From assembly GCA_031285245.1 (NCBI GenBank), contig JAITWN010000094.1, positions 1-15,925 on the forward strand: a DNA stretch of 15,925 nt, in the 5' to 3' direction. The stretch's first letter is position 1. Each line of letters starts with the position of its first letter. This DNA is from Chromatiales bacterium (GTDB lineage Bacteria > Pseudomonadota > Gammaproteobacteria > SZUA-140). The notes beneath the pieces were generated by a model, which made no database searches, was not told the origin of the DNA, and saw nothing but the letters and a program-made list of their open reading frames with translations. Below, piece by piece: positions 7,771 to 13,072 of the stretch. A program made the translations under genes and the position numbers.

Positions 7771-8508
7771 TTACAGTGGCTGCGACGTCGGCGCGTCTTC
7801 GGGCACGAAGGGCGCCAGACGATGCGCGATGAGTTCGCAGAGATGACGTAGATAAGTCGTGCCCATGTCGGGATTGAAGCGATCGGCGCTGTGGCTGCCG
7901 ATCGCGAGCGCGCCGATCAAGCGGCCGCGCACGGTGAGCGGCAGCAGCGCAGTTGAGCTGATGACAGAGGCATGTTCACCGAAGAGTTCGGCAAGCTGTT
8001 CACCTTTGAGACGGCCGCAGATCGGCTGTACGCCGACCAGCAAACGGCGCAGCTCGCCGGTGGTTGCAGACGTTGGCTTGGCGCTGATGCGCAAAAACGC
8101 GCGCGGGCCGTAGGCCGGCAGCTCGCCGCTGGTGAAGAATTGCAGGCCGGCGGCATCGGCGTTGAAATCCGCGCGCAGACTTTCTTCGAGCGCGGTCAGC
8201 GCGTCGGCGAGTGTTGCGCCATCGAGGATGCGCAGCGTGAGCTGTTGAAGCCTGCCGAGCAGTTCATCGTTGCTGCGCGCGACGTCCATCAGTTGCTGCA
8301 ACTGACGACGGTAACCGCGGTTCTGCTCGCGCAGCGCTGCGACTTGGCGCTCCACCAGCGAGACCGCGCCGCCGGTAGCGTGAGGGAGAGTGATTTCGCG
8401 CAGCAGCTCGCTGCGTTCGCTAAAAAATTCAGGATGATTACGCAGGTACTGTTCGACATCATCGGCGCCAATGTCGTGGACAGGGGGTTTCTCGGTGAGA
8501 TTGGTCAT
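7771..8508 (-). CDS. DUF484 family protein
   Basis: A 245-residue DUF484 protein. The N-terminus has the family pattern DDVEQYLRNHPEFF (about 16-29), then SLVERQVAALREQNRGYRRQLQQL, a heptad-like stretch predicting a coiled coil (about 50-95). The C-terminal half (about 100-235) fits a GAF-like sensor fold, including LLPLTVRGRLIGALAIGS. DUF484 genes almost always sit just upstream of xerC; the biochemical role is not settled. AAGGA five to six bases before the ATG is a good ribosome site. A promoter candidate lies about 95 bases upstream, making this the probable first gene of the cluster. In many gammaproteobacteria dapF precedes it; here it does not. Confidence 0.9.
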   Translation of the reverse strand: MTNLTEKPPVHDIGADDVEQYLRNHPEFFSERSELLREITLPHATGGAVSLVERQVAALREQNRGYRRQLQQLMDVARSNDELLGRLQQLTLRILDGATLADALTALEESLRADFNADAAGLQFFTSGELPAYGPRAFLRISAKPTSATTGELRRLLVGVQPICGRLKGEQLAELFGEHASVISSTALLPLTVRGRLIGALAIGSHSADRFNPDMGTTYLRHLCELIAHRLAPFVPEDAPTSQPL

Positions 8509-8602
8509 ATGATTCCTTCAAAGACATGGGCAGCTGGCCCAGTGTGCATCTCGCGCAAGGTGATGGCGGACGTCACGTGCTGCTCCCTAGAAACGCTTGA
8601 GG

Positions 8603-8631
8603 AGTATAGCAGGGGGTAGATGTATCGTTAA
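8603..8631 (-). promoter_or_regulatory. Sigma70-type promoter candidate for the DUF484-xerC-hslVU-ubi cluster
   Basis: On the minus strand TTAACG (8631-8626) and TATACT (8608-8603) are separated by exactly 17 bases. The -10 box matches consensus at five of six positions and the -35 at four. A transcript from here would have a leader of roughly 85-90 bases before the DUF484 ATG at 8508. Every later gene to ubiB is closely spaced, so this promoter could drive the whole cluster, though internal promoters cannot be excluded. Confidence 0.55.
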
Positions 8632-8700
8632 CCGCGCGGGGATGGTGCGAAGCGAAATAAAACGCAGCGGGAGATTGAATGAAGCGAGTGAGTGATAAGC

Positions 8701-8730
8701 CGGGGATGCACGGCGCACCGCGCATCCCCG
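8701..8730. repeat. Near-perfect hairpin, 9-bp plus 3-bp stem
   Basis: CGGGGATGC and GCATCCCCG flank a centre that itself pairs (CGG-CGCA-CCG), with one mismatch between the two stem parts. The 30-base element is GC-rich and almost fully self-complementary. No T-run follows on either strand, so it is not a standard terminator. It could be a REP-type extragenic palindrome or a protein-binding dyad upstream of the cluster promoter. Confidence 0.5.
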
Positions 8731-8831
8731 AGAGAGAGTTTGAGTTGGGCTTTGAGTCGTAGTCTCATAGGCTGAGCACTCCGCTCATCTCAGCTTATGA
8801 AGTTTGTGGGGAGAGCATCGCGCAGACCGTG

Positions 8832-8865
8832 GCATGGATTGTTTCGCCTTCGGCTCGCAATGACG
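8832..8865 (-). repeat. Dispersed CGTCATTGCGAG-type repeat, copy 1
   Basis: Read on the minus strand this is CGTCATTGCGAGCCGAAGG followed by CGAAACAATCCATG. It closely follows a repeat scattered through intergenic regions of many bacterial genomes, whose spurious translation RHCEPKAKQS appears in databases as hypothetical proteins. It is dyad-like and non-coding. The second copy at 9062-9097 is in the opposite orientation. Confidence 0.7.
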
Positions 8866-8872
8866 AGTCAGA

Positions 8873-8993
8873 GGCCTGGTCGAACCGCGGCTCGTGATAA
8901 CGAAATAGAGGCCCGACCATGATGGAACACGGCTCACGCTAATAAACCAGCGGCCCGGCCATGATGAACCACGGGCCAGCGTAATGAGCCCGT
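8873..8993. repeat. Degenerate tandem repeat, about three units of 37-42 bp
   Basis: Two adjacent 42-base units (8910-8951 and 8952-8993) share the pattern GGCCCGRCCATGATG, then ACCACGG or ACACGG, then a GCTAATAA/GCGTAATGA block. A weaker, shorter unit (8873-8909, GGCCTGGTCGAACCGCGGCTC) precedes them. There is no open reading frame of recognisable character. It looks like remains of extragenic repeats accumulated between the two flanking dispersed-repeat copies. Confidence 0.5.
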
Positions 8994-9061
8994 AGTCCGC
9001 GATGCCAAAAGCGGAGCGATTCGCCATGACGGAGTGAGGGCAACCCATCAACGAATATCCT

Positions 9062-9097
9062 CGTCATCGCGAGGCGCGTAGCGCTGTAGCCATCGAG
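9062..9097 (+). repeat. Dispersed CGTCATTGCGAG-type repeat, copy 2 (diverged)
   Basis: CGTCATCGCGAGGCGCGTAG continues with CGCTGTAGCCATCGAG on the plus strand. It follows the same repeat plan as copy 1 but with substitutions, inverted relative to it and about 200 bases away. A possible third relic, CGTCATGGCGAATCGC read on the minus strand, lies at 9011-9033. The element ends about 50 bases after the 3' end of the DUF937 gene in that gene's direction of transcription. Confidence 0.6.
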
Positions 9098-9150
9098 CGC
9101 CGCGCATGCGCAGCCCAGCGTCCAAGTACATTTCAAATGTCGAGCGACTC

Positions 9151-9963
9151 TCAGCGCAATTTATTGCGTGCGAAGTTGATGATCTCATCGAGCGGATTGT
9201 GGTCGCTGTCCATGCCGAGCATCGAGGCAAGGCCGCTGTGTGTTTGCGCAGTAGTGTTGGTGGCGTTGCTGTGTTCTCCAAACAGTTTGCCGAGCATGCC
9301 GCCGAGGGTTTGTGCGGGTTGACCGGTTGGCGTTGTCTGGTTGGTTTGTCCACTGGTCTGTACGGGTTGTGTGGTCTGCACCGTTGTTTGGACGGGCTGC
9401 TCTGATTGCGTGATCTGTTCTGTTTGGCTGGTTTGCGTTGGCTGCGTGACCTGCTCTCTTTGACCGGTTTGTCCTGATGGCGTGGCCTGTATAGTCTGTT
9501 CGGTTTGCCCTCTCTGCGCTGTCTGCGCAGCTTGTGCCTGTGAGCGTCTCACCGAGTCGAGGCCCTGTTTCGCCATGTGACCGGCAACGACCATGGCGAG
9601 CATCGGCAGAATTCTTTTCATCACCAGCGAGCTCATGCCTGAGCGCTGTGATGCGTTTTCTGCAACTGCGCGGCTGACGTCTTTGGAGCCGAACACGTGA
9701 TCGAGCACATTGTTGCCACGACTGATATCGGTCGGCTGCTGCGATACTACATTGTCGAGCAAGCTGCCGCCGCCGAGCCGCCCCAGCATGCCGCCGAGCC
9801 CCTCGATGCCATTGGGGGAGGCCTGAGCCTGCTTCCTGAATCCACCGAGCAATGCCGGCATCAGCGCCTGGGCGGCCTGATTCGTCTGCGTTTCGCTGAG
9901 GCCGAGCTCTCGTGCCATGGATTGAAGACCGCCGCTCTGGGAAAGAAAGTCATTGGCCTGCAT
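9151..9963 (-). CDS. DUF937 family protein with long Gln/Thr-rich linker
   Basis: A 270-residue protein with no established function. The N-terminal region (about 1-135) is DUF937-like: the helix MARELGLSETQTNQAAQALMP, then ALLGGFRKQAQ, the glycine-rich GLGGMLGRLGGGSLLD, and the hydrophobic ILPMLAMVVAGHMAKQG. Residues 141-219 are low complexity, built from short QT, TQP, GQT and EQ motifs; this tract is far longer than in ordinary family members. The C-terminus returns to a family-like ending, LGGMLGKLFG and then GLASMLGMDSDHNPLDEIINFARNKL. There is no signal peptide. The ribosome site is excellent: AAGGAGG eight bases before the ATG. It stands alone between repeat-rich gaps. Confidence 0.8.
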   Translation of the reverse strand: MQANDFLSQSGGLQSMARELGLSETQTNQAAQALMPALLGGFRKQAQASPNGIEGLGGMLGRLGGGSLLDNVVSQQPTDISRGNNVLDHVFGSKDVSRAVAENASQRSGMSSLVMKRILPMLAMVVAGHMAKQGLDSVRRSQAQAAQTAQRGQTEQTIQATPSGQTGQREQVTQPTQTSQTEQITQSEQPVQTTVQTTQPVQTSGQTNQTTPTGQPAQTLGGMLGKLFGEHSNATNTTAQTHSGLASMLGMDSDHNPLDEIINFARNKLR

Positions 9964-10158
9964 GTTTGTACCCTCCTTGGTGGGTTGGTGCTGCGCGGCA
10001 TCCGGTGCCGCGGGTGATGGAAGCAGGCGCTGATCGCGCTGAGCTTCGAAGGAAATGGTGAGCTCCCTTAAGTTGGTTGATTCAGCGCATCGTTGCGGAT
10101 GTGCAGTGCGTTACACCTCAAATCATATAGGCGTCGATGAGCTGAGGTCGACCAAAGG

Positions 10159-10176
10159 GACGAGCGCGCGCTCGTC
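10159..10176. repeat. Perfect 18-bp palindrome GACGAGCGC/GCGCTCGTC
   Basis: GACGAGCGC is followed directly by its reverse complement, with no spacer. It lies about 200 bases upstream of the DUF937 start, in the interval where that gene's promoter would be expected. With no spacer it is more plausible as a protein-binding dyad than as an RNA hairpin. No regulator can be named. Confidence 0.45.
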
Positions 10177-10337
10177 ATGCGGGCGGCAGTTGGGCGGGCG
10201 AGTGTTGGTGCGTAGCCCTTATGAAGAGGGTTCCTGAATTACTGCGTCTCAGGGGCGGTGGCCAGCGGCGCCCGCCAGGTTTTGCGTCACATCGAGAAAA
10301 AGACAGCTGTTTTCCGGTATCGCTAACGAACCCTTCT

Positions 10338-10415
10338 AGGCAAGTCCGGGAGACTTTTTTGAAACCGTTGGCGCGTAGCGGCTCCGTGTTTCAAAAAAGT
10401 CTCCCGGACTTGCCT
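10338..10415. repeat. Perfect 28-bp inverted repeat with 22-base loop
   Basis: The left arm (10338-10365) reads AGGCAAGTCCGGGAGAC, then TTTTTTGAAAC; the right arm (10388-10415) is its exact reverse complement. The spacer is 22 bases (10366-10387). Each arm also contains AAGTC-CGGGA-GACTT followed by T residues, a weak terminator-like hairpin reading toward the centre from both sides. It lies about 110 bases past the 3' end of the fructokinase gene, so it may end that transcript. No target-site duplication touches the arms and no transposase is encoded. Options are a MITE-like element, a bidirectional terminator or a structured RNA. Confidence 0.75.
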
Positions 10416-10527
10416 GGTCACTGATTCTAGATGCGTAAAGCCCCACGCTTAGCGCATCACAACTTCATCGCTGGGCGCAACGCAGTGAGGCCCAGCCTAT
10501 ATTTCTACATGCCTTCTACCTTTGTGC

Positions 10528-11415
10528 TCAATCATCCCACAGCCACGCCGCGCCTCTGACGCCTGAGGAATCTCCCCAATGATTCTTGATGATGCGTCCA
10601 TTCCAATGGGGGTGGAATACATGGCGGCGCACATGTGCTGGGCCTTGGGTGCATAGCTCGTCGATGTTGGACATGCCGCCGCCGAGCACGATGATGTCTG
10701 GATCGAGAATATTGATGACGGTGGCGAGTGCGCGGCCGAAGCGTTCGAGATAGCGTGTGAGCGCGGCTTGCGCCAGTGCATCACCGCGACGGGCTGCGGT
10801 GATGATTTCGGCGGGTGTCAGCGTGGCGCCGCTACTGCGCTTGAAGTCGGCGGCGAAACCGGGGCCGGATAACAGCGTTTCGACGCAGCCGTGTCGACCG
10901 CAGTAGCACAGTGGTCCTTCGGCATCGCCAGCGAGACATAGTGGATTGTGCCCCCATTCGCCCGCGATACCGTGCGGTCCTGATAGCACATGGCCGCGCA
11001 CGACGATGCCGCCGCCAACGCCCGTGCCGAGAATCGCGCCGAAGACGACATCTGCTCCTGTTGCCGCGCCGTCACTCGCTTCTGATAGTGCGAGACAATT
11101 GGCATCGTTGACCATGCGCACCGGCTGGCCGATCGCTGTCGCGATGTCAGCGCGCAGGGCGCGGCCGTTGAGGCATACGGTATTGCTGTTATAGGTCAGA
11201 CCGCTCGCGTCCACCGCGCCAGGAGCGCCGATGCCGACGGTGGCTGCGGGCGCATCGCGCCATAATGTGGTGACGAGTGCTGCCACCGCGTGCACGATGT
11301 CAGCGTAATTTTTAGGCGTAGCGATGCGTTCACGTCGCGCGATTTCGTGATCGCGCGACATGATCACGCCTTCGATCTTGGTGCCGCCGAGGTCGATGCC
11401 GATGCGTTGTGTCAT
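10528..11415 (-). CDS. mak: ROK-family fructokinase, Mak-like
   Basis: A 295-residue ROK sugar kinase. The ATP phosphate loop is DLGGTK (8-13). The catalytic aspartate is D104 in NDANCLA. The ROK zinc site is EWGHNPL (His156) with CYCGRHGC (Cys170, Cys172, Cys177), followed by VETLLSG. Similarity to E. coli Mak (manno-fructokinase) is unusually close at ILDPDIIVLGGGMSN and at the C-terminal GDSSGVRGAAWLW. The likely reaction is ATP-dependent phosphorylation of fructose at C6 in the cytosol; a different hexose cannot be excluded by sequence. No sugar transporter or other sugar gene is adjacent. The ribosome site is weak. The gap to the upstream antitoxin-derived frame is 12 bases, so it may share transcription with that relic's promoter. 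Confidence 0.88.
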   Translation of the reverse strand: MTQRIGIDLGGTKIEGVIMSRDHEIARRERIATPKNYADIVHAVAALVTTLWRDAPAATVGIGAPGAVDASGLTYNSNTVCLNGRALRADIATAIGQPVRMVNDANCLALSEASDGAATGADVVFGAILGTGVGGGIVVRGHVLSGPHGIAGEWGHNPLCLAGDAEGPLCYCGRHGCVETLLSGPGFAADFKRSSGATLTPAEIITAARRGDALAQAALTRYLERFGRALATVINILDPDIIVLGGGMSNIDELCTQGPAHVRRHVFHPHWNGRIIKNHWGDSSGVRGAAWLWDD

Positions 11416-11427
11416 TTGCTGGAGTGT

Positions 11428-11826
11428 TCAGTCTGATTTTTGGCGGTCTTGCAGCGAGATGTTTGCTGCCTTTCGTTCTGGAAGAATCGTATTTCCATGG
11501 CGAGGTCTTTGCGAAAGCGAATCATAGGTTGGGAGCTTTAGAGTGAATGCCCGTTCGCGTGAAGTTACAGCGCGAGCGCGAGACGCATTCCATCCTCGAC
11601 TTCTTGCAGTTTGTCTCGCGGCAGAATGCCAACCCGCTTTGTCAGGAAGGTTTTCGCGATCGGCGTAGACCGCATCGAGCCTCTCTGTGATATCCGCGCG
11701 GCGATGGCGGTCCACGAAATCATGGACCGCCGTCGCATACAGTTCGCTGCGGGAGACGCCAAGCTTCTTTGCCATGCGTTCAGCCTCTTCGAAAATTTCG
11801 TCAGGAATCGATATCGCCGTTTTCAT
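11428..11826 (-). CDS. Ribbon-helix-helix antitoxin N-terminus with scrambled tail
   Basis: The first 57 or so residues of this 132-residue frame are a clear CopG/RHH-type antitoxin: the strand MKTAISIPDE, helix IFEEAERMAKKLGV, SRSELYATAVHDFVDRH, then ITERLDAVYAD. Such proteins normally run to about 75-85 residues, bind DNA as dimers and neutralise a MazF-type toxin encoded downstream. After about ENLPDK the frame becomes unlike any antitoxin (GWHSAARQTARSRGW onward) because it reads through the toxin remnant in the wrong frame. The DNA-binding part could still be made. The toxin-binding tail is missing. An operator-like dyad overlaps a TATAAC -10 box just upstream. There is no clear Shine-Dalgarno site. 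Confidence 0.7.
   Translation of the reverse strand: MKTAISIPDEIFEEAERMAKKLGVSRSELYATAVHDFVDRHRRADITERLDAVYADRENLPDKAGWHSAARQTARSRGWNASRARAVTSRERAFTLKLPTYDSLSQRPRHGNTILPERKAANISLQDRQKSD
11565..11657 (-). pseudogene. C-terminal remnant of a MazF-like toxin
   Basis: In the frame offset from the antitoxin, the last 30 codons before a TAA read AKTFLTKRVGILPRDKLQE, then VEDGMRLALAL. This matches the usual MazF/PemK C-terminus, of the form R-x-G-x-L-(S/P)-x-x-x-L-x-E-V-(D/E)-x-A-L-R-x-A-L-x-L. Complete toxins are about 110 residues, so roughly the first 80 codons, including the RNase active-site region, are gone together with the end of the antitoxin. The join lies near 11650-11665. No toxin activity is expected. 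Confidence 0.6.
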
Positions 11827-11833
11827 AGGTGCA

Positions 11834-11855
11834 TGGTATGACCGAGGTTATACCA
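11834..11855. promoter_or_regulatory. Dyad operator overlapping the antitoxin -10 box
   Basis: TGGTATGAC-CGAG-GTTATACCA is a 22-base dyad with one mismatched pair. On the minus strand it contains TATAAC (11852-11847), a plausible -10 box, placing the transcription start close to the antitoxin ATG at 11826. Autoregulation by a ribbon-helix-helix antitoxin bound at such a dyad is the normal mode for these modules. No good -35 box is visible. Confidence 0.55.
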
Positions 11856-11987
11856 CGCCAATGATCCACTCTGCTGGTGGCGGCGCGTTCGTCCAAAGAA
11901 TAGCGAAGCGGCATTTGATGGCATCGCAGGATGTCTGATATGGCGGCTTGTATCAGCCGAATTTTCGCCTCCGCTTTTTGCTCAGTG

Positions 11988-12455
11988 TTACAGTCTGATG
12001 CAGCGCTCAGTCAGGGATATCCGGCTCCACCAGTCGAGCCAGGTTGCGTAGCGATTCTTGCCAGCCGAGGTAGCAGGCATCGAGCGGGATCGCATCTGGA
12101 TGCCTTCCTGCACGATGTCGAGCTCCGTGCTGCTCGCTACCTTCTTCAGCGTCACCGTGGTTTGCATTTCGCCGGGAAGATTCTGGTCATCGAACCGATC
12201 TGTGTAGCGCAATCGCTCGTTCGGCACGAGTTCAAGGTATTCACCGCCGAACGATGACACCGAGCCGGTGCTGAAATTGGTGAACGACATTTTGAAAGCG
12301 CCGCCCACTTTGGCGTCCGAGTGATGCACATGGCCAGTGAAGCCATTCGGCGGCAACCATCGCGCCAGTGCATCTGGATCCAGAAACGCGCGATACACTT
12401 TCTCGGGCTTTGTGGCGAGAACGCGATGCAATCGAACCGTATTTTTTGCAGACAT
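11988..12455 (-). pseudogene. AHSA1/SRPBCC-domain protein gene with C-terminal frameshift
   Basis: A START-like (SRPBCC, AHSA1-type) ligand-binding protein. Family features: RVLATKPEKVYRAFLDPDALARWLPP (residues 10-35), GGAFKMSF, FGGEYLELVPNERLRYTDRFDD and the strand-rich TTVTLKKV-x-STELDIVQEG. After GI (about residue 118-119) the reading frame goes wrong. One frame over, the expected ending is intact: PDAIPLDACYLGWQESL, then RNLARLVEPDIPD and a TGA at 12009-12007. One missing C (a missing G on the plus strand, near 12098-12099) explains this. The frame as it stands has a foreign 36-residue tail. A strong ribosome site (AGGAGG, eight bases) precedes the ATG at 12455. Either a recent mutation or a sequencing error. 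Confidence 0.82.
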
Positions 12456-12498
12456 GAGAGCATCCTCCTAATGCGGTATCCGTCATTGGATTCTCGTT

Positions 12499-12525
12499 AT
12501 TGTAAGCGCGAGCTGTTGATGTAAA
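12499..12525 (-). promoter_or_regulatory. Promoter candidate for the AHSA1 gene
   Basis: TTTACA (12525-12520) and TACAAT (12504-12499) on the minus strand each match five of six consensus bases. The spacer is 15 bases, shorter than the usual 16-18, which lowers confidence. The position, about 45 bases upstream of the AHSA1 start, is suitable. Confidence 0.35.
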
Positions 12526-12567
12526 GCCGGTGAGGAGAGAGCGTAGCGTGGTCGTGCGTAGTGTGTG

Positions 12568-12873
12568 CTAACTCAGGGCTGAAAGCCCCTTCCTCGCCAC
12601 GATATCGAGCAGCTTGAGCGAGGGGCCGTTGGGTTTTTTCTCCCCTTGCTCCCATTTCTGCACGGTCGAGACGCTGGTATTCAGATAGGCAGCAAAGACA
12701 GCCTGGCTCACGCCGTTACGCAGGCGCAGGCGTTTGATCTGCGCTGGACTGCAAGGCTTGACCGGCGGGAGGCAGAGTACGTCGAACTCGCGCATGGTCC
12801 GCGCATTGATGAGCCCCGCACTGGCGAGATCCTTTGCGGTCTCGTGTACAGTTTTGAGAATCGCTTTTTTCAT
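12568..12873 (-). CDS. XRE-family HTH antitoxin (HigA-like)
   Basis: A 101-residue protein with a Cro/C1-type helix-turn-helix at about residues 42-95: SPAQIKRLRLRNGVSQAVF, AAYLNTSVSTVQKWEQGEK, then KPNGPSLKLLDIVARKGL. The N-terminal 40 residues (KKAILKTVHETAKDLASAG) are typical of antitoxins paired with RelE/HigB-type mRNA interferases encoded just upstream. The ATG overlaps the stop codon of a toxin remnant as ATGA, the usual toxin-antitoxin coupling. The antitoxin frame is intact and full length, whereas the toxin is broken, so it is now an orphan that may still bind its operator or other promoters. Its original promoter, upstream of the toxin, appears to have been deleted. Confidence 0.85.
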   Translation of the reverse strand: MKKAILKTVHETAKDLASAGLINARTMREFDVLCLPPVKPCSPAQIKRLRLRNGVSQAVFAAYLNTSVSTVQKWEQGEKKPNGPSLKLLDIVARKGLSALS

Positions 12874-13072
12874 GAAAAATGCACCTCTTCAATAGCGCCG
12901 GTGGCGAGAATTTTGGCTAAGCCCGCTTCCGTTCGCGCCCCAGCAATTTCAACGCGTTGCTCTCGGTCGTGGCGATGTTGTGGTGCGCGTTTTTTTCGTA
13001 CCCATAGATAAAGAAGCATGTCTCACCATGAGAGAAGGCAATAATAGTGCGTACCCCGCAGCGCTTACCCAA
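12870..13072 (-). pseudogene. RelE/HigB-type toxin remnant, 5'-truncated and frameshifted
   Basis: Reading the minus strand from about 13072, one frame gives LGKRCGVRTIIAFSHGET, then CFFIYGYEKNAHHNI and SNALKLLG, ending at a TAG (12919-12917). This follows the RelE-like pattern GKRGG-(F/Y)-RT-x4-(F/Y), FF-(V/I)-YG-(F/Y)-x-K and L-x-x-LK. The next frame then resumes with GLAKILATGAIEEVHFS and a TGA that overlaps the antitoxin start. The N-terminal half (roughly the first 50 residues) is missing, and a frameshift or small deletion lies near 12925-12945. There is no start codon or promoter. The toxin cannot be functional. Confidence 0.72.

Larger units (their letters stand above)
9964..10527. 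other. Gene-free interval upstream of DUF937
   Basis: No convincing coding region on either strand. It holds the DUF937 leader with a 7-bp hairpin (CGCGGCA-TCCGG-TGCCGCG, 9994-10012), a GGTCGACC palindrome (10146-10153), an 18-bp palindrome (10159-10176) and the long inverted repeat at 10338-10415. I found no convincing promoter pair for DUF937, though one should lie between 9990 and about 10160. Confidence 0.6.

Noticed and set aside
8873..8993. The tandem units as a CRISPR array
   Set aside because: Units are adjacent and degenerate, with no unique spacers between conserved repeats, and no cas genes are nearby.
8785..9051. An 88-codon minus-strand open frame in the repeat region
   Set aside because: It contains TRHCEPKAKQS, the known false translation of the CGTCATTGCGAG repeat, runs through the tandem units and has no homology-like pattern.
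10338..10415. The inverted repeat as the ends of an insertion sequence
   Set aside because: Only 22 bases lie between the arms, there is no transposase and no flanking duplication; at most a MITE-like element.
10221..10424. A 67-codon plus-strand frame across the 28-bp inverted repeat
   Set aside because: The frame runs through both arms of the palindrome, has no ribosome site and resembles no protein family.
11931..12257. A 108-codon plus-strand frame antisense to the AHSA1 gene
   Set aside because: The minus strand carries clear SRPBCC motifs and AGGAGG; the plus frame has none.
12646..13011. A 121-codon plus-strand frame opposite the XRE antitoxin
   Set aside because: It is antisense to the helix-turn-helix gene and the toxin remnant, with no recognisable domain.
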